Shown here: positions 1 through 10,137 of the stretch, one piece after another
Numbering within the stretch: the stretch's first letter is position 1
Layout of the letters: every line of letters starts with the position of its first letter
NCBI GenBank assembly: GCA_905181965.1
Contig: CAJIZY010000011.1
Coordinates: 56,672 to 120,671, forward strand
Direction of reading: 5' to 3'
From: Akkermansiaceae bacterium
GTDB taxonomy: Bacteria; Verrucomicrobiota; Verrucomicrobiia; Verrucomicrobiales; Akkermansiaceae
DNA length: 64,000 bases
Notes under the pieces: model-generated
Seen by the model: the letters and a program-made list of their open reading frames with translations, nothing else
Database searches by the model: none
Told to the model about the DNA's origin: nothing
Position numbers and translations under genes: made by a program

Positions 1-2
1 AT

Positions 3-935
3 ACGACAGGGAAAAGATTATGGGCATACAACTCGCAGGCGACGGCATCAATCAGTCGGGACTGCGATGCCTCCGCTGTGATTCTGGGAAGAAAGGCTGC
101 CATTCCTCTCGAGAATGGATACTTCACGGTGTTTTCTCCGGATGTCCGTAATGCGCAAGAAGGTGGGGGATTGCCAAGCCCGGAGATTATTGAACAAACC
201 CGGCTTTTTAAGAGTTCCGATTTTGAGCTTTATCGGAGGGAGTTGTGTTGCGAATCATCTCCCACGATGGTTGGGAATACAGCTTATGTGGCAGCCGGAG
301 TGGGACGGGTCTATGCTAGTGGATTGGGCTTCTTTGGGGTTACTAGCACCAAGCTCGAGATTGGTGGCGATCTCAATGGGACGATGCCGTTAACAAACGA
401 CAAGCACCTTTTACTTGGAATCGAGAAGCAGTTTATTTCAGGACAGGGAGGGGTGGTGAAATTCTCGACTAGCGGGAAAGTAAAGTGGTTTCACCCGCTT
501 CCGGATCGAAAATGGTATACGTGGAATGGTGGTCTCGTAGGAAGTCCGTCGGTCAATCATCGATACAATTCAAAGGTTTCAAAAGATCTTGCCTGCTTTG
601 TTGGCATTGATGGTGTGCTGACCTTGGTAAATCATAAGAAATTACAGCCGGGGGTGAAAAACTGGGGGCCAAGACGATTGGAGCAATACCCGGCGCCTTT
701 GGTTTTGGATCGGGTGCAATTACCACAGGGTTCGATTTCTACTCCCCTCTTCGTGGGTGATAAAATCGTGGTGGGCTATGACAGTGGCCTAGATCTTTAT
801 CAGGTGACTCCGGCCGGGAAATTGGTCCGTTTAGATCGTTTGGAGGGACCGATGTTTGATGCAACCCCAGTCGTCTGGGATGAACGTGTCTACGCGGGAT
901 CTAAGGATGGCTTTTTATATTGTCTCGGTCATTAG
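3..935 (+). CDS. PQQ-type beta-propeller protein, 5' end outside window
   Basis: This is the C-terminal part of a beta-propeller protein of the PQQ/BamB-like type. The reading frame is open to the left window edge, and the residues before the first internal GTG (position 78) still read as propeller repeat (TTGKRLWAYNS), so the gene begins upstream of the window. Further blades are marked by TSGKVKWFHPL and by the closing strand YAGSKDGFLYCLG. Proteins of this kind in Verrucomicrobia are usually secreted and are not necessarily PQQ enzymes; no catalytic residues can be named here. It ends convergently 55 bases before the DUF1592 gene on the other strand. Function beyond the fold is unknown. 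Confidence 0.75.
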   Translation, partial: TTGKRLWAYNSQATASISRDCDASAVILGRKAAIPLENGYFTVFSPDVRNAQEGGGLPSPEIIEQTRLFKSSDFELYRRELCCESSPTMVGNTAYVAAGVGRVYASGLGFFGVTSTKLEIGGDLNGTMPLTNDKHLLLGIEKQFISGQGGVVKFSTSGKVKWFHPLPDRKWYTWNGGLVGSPSVNHRYNSKVSKDLACFVGIDGVLTLVNHKKLQPGVKNWGPRRLEQYPAPLVLDRVQLPQGSISTPLFVGDKIVVGYDSGLDLYQVTPAGKLVRLDRLEGPMFDATPVVWDERVYAGSKDGFLYCLGH

Positions 936-990
936 TTCAGCGGTTTTGAACAGCCTCGTTGAATCCAGCACGGTCATCTTGTTCCGCGGT

Positions 991-2843
991 CTATCTCGTT
1001 TTGGATCGATTGAGAAAAGGACGGGAGCTAACGATTTGGAGGATAAGCTCACGGGAAGAGTCGTTCTTTTTTGCGATTCCAGTCACGATCTGGTTTACGG
1101 TGACTTCGTCATAGTATTCGAGTCCGCGACCAGTGGCGTAGCTGATAAGTTTTCGTGTCATGTTTGCCGAGAATTTATCCTTACCCGCTAGGAGGAGCTG
1201 CTTGAGTTCCTTCGGTGTGGAGAAGGTGATGTCGCCTGGAAGGGTGGCGGAGCTATCAATGGGTCTTCCATTGGCGTCTTTGGAGCGCCAGCGACCGATC
1301 GCGTCGAAGTTTTCGAGGCCAAATCCGAGGGGGTCTATGCGGGCATGGCAACTGGCGCATTGCTTAGCTGTTCGATGGCGGTCGAGCTGTTGACGGAAGG
1401 TGAGTCCGTCAGCTTTGGTGTCGTCGGCTGGGAGTTCTCCAGCATCGGGCGGAGGGGGTGGAGCGGGGTCTCCGAGCATGGCGTCGAGGATCCAAACACC
1501 ACGGTGTACTGGGCTGGTCCTGAGGGGTAGGGAAGTTGCCGTGAGAATGCTGCCCATACCGAGAATTCCGCCACGGTTTGGATCATGCAGCTTGATCTTT
1601 CGGAGTTCGTTTCCAGTTACGGGTTCTTTGAGCTGATAATGACGAGCCAGAGTTGCATTAGCGAAGGTGTAATCACTATTGATAAGGTCAGTAAGAGGGC
1701 GATTTTCACGAATGAGATGGGTGAAAAATTCAATACTCTCATAATACATTGAGCGGCGGAGTTCGGGAGTGAAGCTGGGAAAGCGTTTGGGGTCAGGATC
1801 GACTTGGTCGATCATTTTGTCGAACTCAAGCCAACGTCCGGCAAAGTGTCGGGAGAGTGCGGTAAACTTAGGGTCAGCGATCATGCGGAGGGTTTGCTCA
1901 CGGAGGATCTTGGGGTCGCGGAGTTTCCCCTGATCGGCGAGTTTGAAGAGTTCACGGTCAGGCATGGAGGACCAAAGGAAGTAGGAAAGGCGGGTGGCAA
2001 TTTCGAAGTCGTTGAGCGGCCACTCGTCCTTGCCGGGTTCGTCGTGTTCGGCACGGAAGAGGAACCGTGGATTGACAAGAAGGGCGGTGAGAGGTGCCCG
2101 GAGAGATTGCTCGAAATCTTTATCGTCTTGTTGTGCTCTGGCAAAAGCCTTGAGAAGTGGGTCAAGGTCTTCTTCGCTGAGTCGGCGGCGATAAGCTAAG
2201 GTGGCGTGGTAGGTGAGAACTTGTCTGGCCGCAGATTTCGGGTCTTCACAGGTAGTTTGAAAATGACTTTCTTTTTTAATGCCGGATCAGCATAGACCGA
2301 ATCAATTACCTTCTTAGCGGCCGAAAGATATTTTTCGAGCAGAGTGGGGGTGGAGAAAAGAGCGTCTGCCATATTGTCGAAACCTTCGCCACCTGCGCCA
2401 TCAGCCGGGAAATCTTTGGATGGGTTAAAATTAACCCCGAAGAGGTCACGGACCGTATAGTGGTATTCGTTACGATTGAGGCGGCGCAGAGTCGTGCGTC
2501 CGGCGCGTTGGGGGACGTTCCCGGACCTCACGCGCTCGACCACTTCGGAGAGGGCCTTGATCAGCGTTTCACGTTCGGTATCAGTAGGCTGGATATCTTC
2601 GTCATCGGGTGGCATTTCCTCGTGTTCGACCTGGTCGATGATATTTTCGAGGAGCTGGAAGTTTTTGAAGGCGTCGTCGATCGAGTCGATTTCGTGAAGA
2701 GTGATTCCGCCTTTTTGTTTGTCGGGTCCGTGGCAGGAAATGCAGTGCTTCTTGAAGATCGGATGGGCTTGATCGGCAAAGCGATCGGCAAAAGCGGGAG
2801 CAACGCAGCTGAGAAAAATAAAAATGGAAGTGAGTAAAGGCAC
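991..2843 (-). pseudogene. DUF1587/DUF1592/DUF1588/DUF1585 planctomycete-type cytochrome c protein, frameshifted
   Basis: A secreted heme protein of the PVC-specific DUF1592 family. The N-terminal frame (down to 2196) holds a signal peptide, a cytochrome-c motif CISCHGP and the DUF1587 block TTLRRLNRNEYHYTVRDL. The C-terminal frame (991 up to 2271) holds the DUF1592 block LSYFLWSSMPD, the DUF1588 block TSLPLRTSPVHRG, a second heme motif CASCHARIDPLGFGLE and a DUF1585 tail. The two halves join if one base is added in the six-T run at 2272-2277, so this is one gene with a 1-base deletion or an assembly error. The frame opens at ATG 2933, but that start overlaps the start of the divergent sulfatase, and GTG 2843 directly precedes the hydrophobic signal segment, so I prefer 2843. 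Such proteins are thought to act in periplasmic electron transfer or polymer breakdown; the substrate is unknown. Confidence 0.85.
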
Positions 2844-2931
2844 TTTGGATGGGATACGGCAATTTTGACGCCAATGTATCAGGAGAGATACCTCTTGGCG
2901 GCGGCGATAATTTGAGTCATTTTTACGCACC

Positions 2932-4459
2932 ATGATAGCGCGATTTTCTGCAATTTTCTCGATTATTTTTGTTGGGATAGCTTGGGCGAAGCAGCCTAAC
3001 GTTTTAATTCTTTATGCTGATGATTTGGGATTTGGAGATTTGGGCTGCTATAATAAAGAAGAGTCGAATCCCAACTCCGAATCTGGATCGCTTAGCGAGC
3101 GAATCAGTGCGATTTACCGATGGACATTCTTCTTCTGGAATTTGCACTCCATCGCGTTTTGCGATGCTGACGGGTCGTCATCATTGGCGTGACTTTCATG
3201 GAATTGTGAATGCTTTCGGAGGTTCAGTTTTTAAGCCCGAGCGGCTGACCTTGCCGGAGATGTTAAAGGAAAAAGGTTACAAGACAGCTGCGATTGGGAA
3301 GTGGCACTTGGGTTGGAATTGGGATGCGATTCGAAATAAGGAGGTGAAAGCGATCACGGTTCAAGAGGGTAGAAGAAAGAAGCAACAACTCGGGCCGGAA
3401 GCCTTTGATTGGACCAAGTCAATTCCGAACGGTCCGCTGAATCATGGATTTGATTATTACTTTGGCGACACCGTAATTAATTTCCCGCCCTATTGTTGGA
3501 TTGAAAATGATAAGGTAGTCAAAGCTCCCGACACCCTCATGCAGACAGGTAAGTGGAAGAAGATTAAGGAAGGGGGGTGGGAGTGTCGTCCGGGGCCCAT
3601 GGTGACCGGTTGGGATCCTTATGAAAATATTCCGACAACCACAAAAAAGGGTGTGGATTATATCAAGGAGGCTGCGAAAGCTGAAGAGCCGTTTTTTCTC
3701 TATTTTGCCTATCCTGCGCCGCATGCGCCTATTATCCCGAATGATGAATTCGATGGGAAATCAAAGGCAGGGCCTTATGGAGATTTTGTTTATGAGACCG
3801 ACCACTCGATCGGACAGCTTTTGCAGGCGCTCAAGGATTCCGGACAGGCCGAAAATACGATTGTCATATTTTCGGCAGATAACGGACCCGAACACTACGC
3901 TTATGCGAGGGATGCCAAGTTTGATCACTGGTCGGCTCATCCCTTTCGAGGCTTAAAGCGTGATGCTTACGAAGGAGGTCATCATGTACCTTTTATCGTT
4001 AAGTATCCCGGAGTGACGATGGCTGGAACGGTTAATGATGCGCTTGTTTCCCAAATTGATATCATGGCGACTTTGGCTTCGGTGGTGGGTTATGATCTTC
4101 CCGACAAAAATGCGGCTGAGGATTCGCACGATCTTTTACCACTTTTGAAGGGTCAGGTGAAATCGATCCGAACGAGCCATATTCACAATACCTTCGACCA
4201 TACGTGGGCTTTTCGTGAGAGTGATTGGGTCTTGGTGACTGGGAAGAGTGGTCATCACTCGCGAGTAACTAAGGAGTGGTTGAAGAAGCACGATTACCCG
4301 AAAACTGAGAGTAAACAGTCTCGGCTTTTTAATCTCAGGGAAGACATTGGACAGCGTAATGATCTTGCCGCGAAACATCCTGAGAAGGTGAAAGCGATGG
4401 AGGCTTCATTGGCTCGAATCCGCGAGCAAGGTTATTCGGCGCCGAGGCTGAGAAAGTGA
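2932..4459 (+). pseudogene. secreted sulfatase, frameshifted near the N-terminus
   Basis: A type I (formylglycine) sulfatase. It starts at ATG 2932 with a signal peptide followed by the metal-binding strand [19 protein letters not shown]. The rest of the protein, including the catalytic motif CTPSR in [17 protein letters not shown] and the motif GKWHLGWN, is read one base later. Removing one A at about 3055-3057 joins the two parts into a continuous sulfatase ([13 protein letters not shown]). Length after repair would be about 508 residues, normal for the family. It acts outside the cytoplasm on a sulfate ester, probably of a polysaccharide; the exact substrate cannot be read. It is divergent from the DUF1592 gene. 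Confidence 0.88.
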
Positions 4460-4605
4460 TTTAAGTAACGAGGGACGCTTGGCTCTTTTGATTTGAAAAA
4501 GGCAGATTTGATGCCAGACCCGAGCGGCATGTTTGTAAACTCAACGTATGTCTCTTCGCCCTTTGAATGAGATGTTGTCACTCACCCCGAGGCTGGGCTT
4601 CCCCC

Positions 4606-5451
4606 TTAAAATCTAAATCTCAAGGCGGCGCCTGGATATTTCATTCCCCAGTAAATCGCGCTCAGCGAAAGTTTCTCGTTGACCTTACGGCTCAAGGAAA
4701 GGTGGCTGTCAGTACCGCTATACTGGAACATAAGAGAGGCTTCCTTGTGAGCAAAATTGATGCCGGCGAGTGGTCGTGTTTCGTTTAGGCGGTCAATCCA
4801 GACGGCGCCCACATAGGGAGAGGGAGTGATGTTAAGAAATTTAAGGTGGGGCATCGCTTTGCTCACGGTAGCGAAGTAGGAGCGTGACTGTGTTTGAACT
4901 CCCTTGGAGGTAAAGTCATCAAAACTTGTCCCAAGTAAAATCGCTGGCTGCCATCCTTTCGGGTCCTCGCTCACGAGTCGATAGGTTGCGTTGAATTTCA
5001 ACTGGTCGATGAGCGGGCGATAGTCAAAGCCCACACCTAGATCCCGGGTCGCCCAATAGCGCAGGCTCATAAATTGCTGTCCTGCATCAGATTTCTCAGG
5101 AATCCAGCGTGCCGTTAGCACAAACTTGTAATGATTTGCCACGCCACTCACGGTGCCGCCTTCGCCTGGTCACATCGGTCAGGTAGGCACCTGTGAGACC
5201 AATCCTCCATCGTCGGAATCGATTAGGGTTCCATCTTGGCAAACTTGAGTTTCGGGCCCGACGGCGCTCAACCGTCGAGTGAAAAAAGAAATCTTGCCGC
5301 CAGTCGGCTGACTTGGCGAATGGAAGGCATTTCTCGAATTATTAGGTGCTCCCTTTGCGATAGGATTTAATGCGTCTTGTCCATGGCTATTAGATACCAT
5401 CGAAAAAAATAAGGCGACGCCAAGAAGGTGAATGGGTGTTAGTAGTTTCAT
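4606..5451 (-). pseudogene. outer-membrane beta-barrel-like protein with two frame changes
   Basis: The start ATG at 5451 follows a strong GGAGGAG site and encodes a signal peptide (MKLLTPIHLLGVALFF...SHGQ). The C-terminal part (4606-5151) has alternating strands, phrases such as WQPAILLGTSFDDF and SPYVGAVWIDRL, and ends in RFRF, as outer-membrane barrels do. Both parts lie in the same frame but are separated by two stops at about 5160-5175. Between about 5165 and 5310 a different frame reads well (SADWRQDFFFHSTVERRR, then WRIGLTGAYLTDVTGEGG), so one lost base and one gained base most likely flank the middle segment. The barrel resembles YjbH-type polysaccharide-related proteins, but this is a guess. 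Family and function are uncertain. Confidence 0.55.
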
Positions 5452-5605
5452 AAACTCCTCCGAAAGATATAGGCATTGGGAACTTCGATAAGAAAAAGCA
5501 GCGTGATTCATTACGGGTTTTAGCTTCGGGCGATTGCCTCTAGGCCTAAGTCCATTAATTTTTCAGTAGCTCGATGGCTTGGTTTTATCGCAGAAGACGC
5601 CGCCA

Positions 5606-5770
5606 CTAGCCCTTACATTGGCAGCTGTTTTCGCAACAGCCGGTACCCGAAGCGTGACCACTCGCGCAGGCTTCACTGCAGAATTCTTTGCCATCTAAGG
5701 TGACACGGTGGTCGTCATAGACTTCACATTTGCAATCAGGGCATTCACATTTCACTAAATTTTTGTTCAT
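5606..5770 (-). CDS. smtA: bacterial metallothionein SmtA
   Basis: A 54-residue cysteine-rich protein starting at ATG 5770. It carries cysteines in the order expected for the bacterial metallothionein family: KCECPDCKCE at the N-terminus, EFCSEACASGH in the zinc-finger-like middle, and GCCENSCQCKG at the C-terminus, with histidines at 21 and 39. In cyanobacteria and pseudomonads such proteins bind zinc or cadmium in a four-metal cluster in the cytoplasm. It is divergent from an SmtB-type repressor with 48 bases between them, and that gap holds a palindrome of the SmtB operator type. It should therefore be induced by excess zinc or a similar metal. Confidence 0.88.
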   Translation of the reverse strand: MNKNLVKCECPDCKCEVYDDHRVTLDGKEFCSEACASGHASGTGCCENSCQCKG

Positions 5771-5777
5771 TGCACGA

Positions 5778-5801
5778 ATACATGAACATATCTTCAGGTA
5801 T
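5778..5801. promoter_or_regulatory. SmtB/ArsR-type operator between smtA and smtB
   Basis: Inverted repeat with 9-base arms: ATACATGAA, six bases, then TTCAGGTAT. The arms match at 8 of 9 positions. The TGAAC...TTCA core is that of the known smt operator of cyanobacteria. It sits in the 48-base gap between the two divergent start codons, so one site could control both genes. Confidence 0.75.
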
Positions 5802-5818
5802 TTGTCTATTGTATTTTT

Positions 5819-6205
5819 ATGATGTTTAAGAGAGTATCAAATGTGGCCAATTCTCCTACGGATAAAATTTGCGAAACTAAGTGTTCCGACCCTCATTCGG
5901 GTGCCGCAGGACAGGTGGTTCCGTTGGCAATGGGGAAAGCCCAAAAAATGGGCGAGTTTTTCAATGTTCTGAGTGATCCTACTCGTTTGCGTCTGATTTC
6001 GCTTCTGGCGGAAGAGGAGTTTTGCGTGTGTGATCTGGCGATTCAATTGGAAATGACAGACTCCGCCATTTCTCACCAGCTTCGTGCTCTGCGTGCTGCC
6101 CGGCTTGTCAGTTACCGGAAATTAGGTCGGCAAGTTTTTTACCGTCTACACGATCAACATGTTGTCGATCTCTACCGCACGGTCCATGAGCACTTGGAAG
6201 AGTAG
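5819..6205 (+). CDS. smtB: SmtB/ArsR-family metal-responsive repressor
   Basis: A 128-residue winged-helix repressor. The helix-turn-helix reads SDPTRLRLISLL ... DSAISHQLRALRAARLVSY. Two metal sites are visible. The alpha-3 motif CVCD (C69, C71, D72) resembles ArsR/CadC and keeps the C-x2-D spacing of SmtB. The alpha-5 residues D112, H114, H125 and E128 have exactly the spacing of the SmtB zinc site (D104, H106, H117, E120). The N-terminus has an extra CETKC pair (C18, C22) that could be a further ligand. It is divergent from the metallothionein and should repress it and itself through the palindrome at 5778-5801, releasing DNA when zinc or a related ion binds. Confidence 0.92.
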   Translation: MMFKRVSNVANSPTDKICETKCSDPHSGAAGQVVPLAMGKAQKMGEFFNVLSDPTRLRLISLLAEEEFCVCDLAIQLEMTDSAISHQLRALRAARLVSYRKLGRQVFYRLHDQHVVDLYRTVHEHLEE

Positions 6206-6403
6206 CCCCCATCACTGAGTGAACTATCCCGATTCTCCCCAAACTTGATCCCTGAATCAGGAAAGGGAGGGGGAGTAAATCAGGGGTGAGGAATGTGGGG
6301 TTGACAGCATCAGATCCTTCTATCACTTGGCGGTTACACATGAGATGCGTAACTAAGATATGACGATTGGGGACTAGTCTGAAGTTTGGCAAAATGACCT
6401 GGC

Positions 6404-6889
6404 TCAGCCTTTATTGTCGTAGTATTTCCATTTTCCTTTATGCCGGCGGAAACGAGAGTGCTCGCGGAGTTGCTGAACTTCTCCCTCCCAGTAGTAATCC
6501 GCGATGAATTCGACTTTTCCTCGACTTTCATTTTTTTTGCCTTTCGAAATGGAGACGATGGTGAGGAATTTCCAGTCGGTATGGTGGATGGTGTCTTCGA
6601 GTTCGCGTTTAAGGTTCTGGCTGCGGTTGTCGGGATGAGTGGTTTCGATGAGGTAGTCGACGAGGCGAAAAAAGAAAGCGCTGTAGCGTGAGCGCATGAG
6701 TGCCTCGGCGGTTTTGGGCAGAGCCTTGTTCTGATGAAAGGGCAGGCAACAATCCTGATAGCTCTTTTTGCTCTTACAGGGGCAGAGCGAAAGGTGGCGT
6801 TCTTTTGGGATTTTTTCAAAGGTCTCGGACACAGGCGAGTGTTGGAAGCATCTTCTTCGATTGCAATTCCATCTTTTGCCGTGGGCCAA
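6404..6889 (-). CDS. YchJ-like SEC-C motif protein
   Basis: A small cytoplasmic protein of the YchJ/UPF0225 type. It has the zinc-binding SEC-C motif CPCKSKKSYQDCC followed by the family signature ALMRSRYSAF and DYLIETTHPDNR, then an NTF2-like C-terminal half with WKFLTIVSISKG and ADYYWEGE. The reading frame has no ATG before the SEC-C motif: it opens at TTG 6889, and GTG 6832 just before the conserved part is an equally good start. The biochemical role of YchJ proteins is not established. It lies downstream of, and on the same strand as, the CxxCH gene. Confidence 0.75.
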   Translation of the reverse strand: MAHGKRWNCNRRRCFQHSPVSETFEKIPKERHLSLCPCKSKKSYQDCCLPFHQNKALPKTAEALMRSRYSAFFFRLVDYLIETTHPDNRSQNLKRELEDTIHHTDWKFLTIVSISKGKKNESRGKVEFIADYYWEGEVQQLREHSRFRRHKGKWKYYDNKG

Positions 6890-6912
6890 GAAGTCGGTTC
6901 CGTTGTGTGTTC

Positions 6913-9900
6913 TTAATTCGGGTGTTCTTCGAGGAGATCGGCCGGGGCGAGGAATCCGTTTTGAGCCTTCGTGGCCTTGCGGACTTCGGCGACTTTGGCT
7001 GGCGTGATCATGGGAGCTTTATTGCTAAAAGTGTTCCTCACGTAGGTCAGGACAGCAGCAATTTCTTCGTTGCTGAGTTGCTGGAAGGCGGTCATGGGTA
7101 CTTGGCCAGGGTATTTTTTACCCTTCACCTCAATTGGGCCAAGGAGGCCGTGAAGAGTTAACTTGATAAGTCGTTCTTCTGATCCGTTGATCCATTTGGT
7201 TCCCGCCAGTGGTGGGAACATGGCGGCGGGGAGACCTTTGCCATCAGATTGGTGGCAGGTAATGCAGTGCCCTTCGCGGCTGTAAACTTCATGGCCCTTT
7301 TTGAAAAAGGTGAGGGCTTCACCTTTAAGTGGCGAAGTGGGTTGGGCAATTTTTTCGGCGGTGTCACTTTTAATTCCCTGGCCTTTGAGATGGGCGGTGG
7401 CGGTTTCTAGGACGGGTGAGAGCCACTTGTCGGACGGATTTTTTGCGATTTCTTTAAGGATGGAAAGTCCTTGTTTTGGCGCGAGCCAAGAGGCAGCGAC
7501 GGCGGTTGCAAGACGAACGCGGGTGGACTTGTCGTGGGCGGTTTTTTGAAGAAGGGTTGCCTGTTTTTTGATTTGATGGCCGGAGTAGCGAAGGACATCG
7601 ACGGCGGCGGCGCGGACACGGTCTTCTCTTGCGGTAAGGAGATATTTTAGAAGCTCCTCATCAACTTCATTGAAGCCCCAAGTGACCCAGAGAGCTTCGA
7701 GGTAGTGGAGCTCGCGGCTAGGATCTTGGAGGGCGTGTGAATTTACCCATTTTTTTAGGGCAGGGAGAACTTCGCTGGCGGGGCGGCTACGGAGTTCACG
7801 TCTCGTGCGGTAGCGGGTCCGGAACTCCGGTAGAGTCAAGTTTTCGAAGAGCTCTTTAAGAGATGCGTTGTGGATTTTTGCCAGTTTGACGAAGACCAGG
7901 ACGGATAGGTGATGCGGTAGATGCGGCCGTGCATGTGATCGCGGAGGGGGTCGCGAGCGCTGTGTTGCATGTGGCCGACTAAGACGTTGTGCCAATCACA
8001 AAGGTAGAGTGAACCATCGGGTGCGAATTCGAGGTCAGTAGGGCGGAAGTTACCATCTTTGGAAGTGAGTAGGTCTTGACGATGTTTCGTTTTGTAGCCG
8101 GAATCAGAGTCTAGGACTTGATGCTGTTTGGTGCCGAGAAATCCGATGGTGTTATTTAACAGGACGTCATCCTGAACTTCATCGGGGAAATGCCGGCTCG
8201 AAATGAATTCGAGTCCGGAGGTGGGGCGGACACGTTGATTTCTTTCCAAGATAGCAGGTGGCTTGGGGCAAAATTGACCATAGTCGACTTTAACCGAAGC
8301 AGGGGTCATCCAGTGGAGATCTGGGTCTGAGGTTTCGAGAAAGAAGGGTTGACCGAAGCGGTCAAAGGCGGTGCCCCAGGGATTGGGAATGGAGAGGCGG
8401 GCCGTGCGTTCAAGGTGGTTGCGCTGGGGGGAATAGCGAAAGAAGCCGCCGTTGGAACTACGAATCGGGCCGTGTGCGGTTTCGATATTGCTATGAAGGA
8501 AGGTCCCCTCCCCCATGTAGATCGCTCCGGAGGGATCGGCACAAAAGGCACTGATGACGTGGTGGGTGTCGTGATCATCGAATCCGCTTAGGATGATTTC
8601 GCGGACGTCGGCTTTGTCGTCGCCGTCAGTGTCTTGGAGTCGGATAAGGTGGTTCCCTTGCGCGACATAGATCCCGTCGTGTGAGATTTCGAATCCGGTG
8701 GGGAGGTGGAGCTTCTCAGCGAACACGATTTCCTTATCGGCTTTACCATCGTTGTTGGTGTCCTCGAAGATGAGGAGTTTGTCATTGGGTTTGGGTTCGC
8801 CGGGTTTCCAGTGTGGGTAGGTTGGCATGGTGGCGACCCAGAGTCGGCCTTTATTGTCGAAGGTGATTTGGACTGGGTTGGCCAGGTTGGGGAATTCTTT
8901 TTCGGAGGCAAAGAGGTTGATTCTGTACGCCGGACGTGGTGAAGGAGGCGAGGGCTTCGGCACCGTAGAGGTATTTGGTGGTGCCGTTCTTGTGGCTGGG
9001 CCGGTAGTTGGTTTTGATTTTGGGGAGCGGGGTGGTTTTGGCATCGGCGGCAGCGAGATCGAAAGGTTTGCCTTGGGCGGCGGCCCAGATGGCCTGGTCG
9101 CGATTGGCGGTCATTTGCTCGAGTTTTTTAAGTTCGGCGGGATAGTTTTTTGGGCCGAAAGGATTGTGGCGCCGGCCGTAGACGTGGACCCCGTTTGGGA
9201 TTTTGTAGTATTTTTCCCAGTGCCAGTTTTTTTCGCGGACGGCGTGATAGATGCTTGAGTCGGTTGCACTGGAAAGGCGACCAGAAGTGCCAAAAAGGTC
9301 GTTGTATATTTTTCGGGAGATCTTTGTCTTCCATTTGGTAAGGATTTCCTATGTTTTTTGGGGAAAGAGTTGAGGTTGAAGGGATCTCGTTCGCCTGAGA
9401 GGTTGGAAAAAATAACGGACTCAGCCCTTGCAATTTCATCCATGCCTTGGGTGTAGAGGATTAGGTTTGTGCTGACCTTATTTTTGTGGGCGGCATCCGG
9501 ATGTTCGAAGGTAGTGGGTGAAACGAGGGCGATTCGGGGGGTAGAAGTTCCGTTGTGTTTTTGAGATTTGGTGTGCTTGATCCAAGCTCGGAGCTCGGCC
9601 TTAAAGTTTTCGAGTCCGGCTTGGCCTTGGAATGATTCGTTGTATCCGAAGAAGGCAATGATGATGTCTGGCTTGAGTTGGGTGAGCCACTCATCTGGTG
9701 TGGGCATAGAGCCAGTGCCAGTGTGGCCGGAGCCCCAGCGGTCTTTTGCTTTGGAGAGAGGCGGGTGGAATTTTTCGGCGCCTGGGAATGCCCAGGGGTT
9801 GGAGCGGGCGGAATGAGGGCGGAAGCCTGGAGTATTCCCTTCATCGCACATATTACGGATGAAGAGGTTTTTCTCGGGGTGCTGGAGGTGGAGTAAGGTT

Positions 9901-10034
9901 TCAAAGGAACTAAATTGTATCATGCGGGAGCCGAGGCCGTTGCCAACGAGGACGACACGTGATCCCTTCTCGAGTTCGAAGGGAGTGGCGGTTGCCGAAA
10001 GGGTGGCGAGGATAATGAAGAGAACGACTTTCAT
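6913..10034 (-). pseudogene. PVC-type heme-binding CxxCH protein with N-terminal SGNH domain, three frame changes
   Basis: One long gene, read in pieces. From 10034: a signal peptide and an SGNH/GDSL-like domain (VVLVGNGLGSRM, then FGYNES), next a linker with PNGVHVYGRRHNPFG, then a sugar-dehydrogenase-like propeller (AYRINLFASEKEFPNLANP, GRLWVATMPTYPHW, DWHNVLVGHMQHS), then HEAT-like repeats and a C-terminal cytochrome c with CITCHQ and a distal MTAFQQLS methionine. The pieces are in different frames, joining near 9345, 8937 and 7905. Length after repair would be about 1040 residues, usual for this family in Verrucomicrobia and Planctomycetes. It is probably periplasmic and may oxidise a sugar or alcohol and pass electrons to its heme; this is inferred from the fold. 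Confidence 0.85.
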
Positions 10035-10137
10035 TGCTAGAGAGAGTAGGGGGGAAGAAAAGGGGAAGCAATCTTGAGGATTTGAGTCTAGCGGTTTTTT
10101 AGAGTTGAAATCGTAATTATCGAAACTCTACTGGGGC

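Noticed and set aside
1804..2199. 131-codon frame on the + strand
   Set aside because: Antisense of the DUF1592/DUF1588 coding region, whose protein motifs are clear; codon shadow.
8827..9258. 143-codon Gly/Val-rich frame on the + strand
   Set aside because: Antisense of the CxxCH protein; composition reflects the complement of Pro/Thr-rich text.
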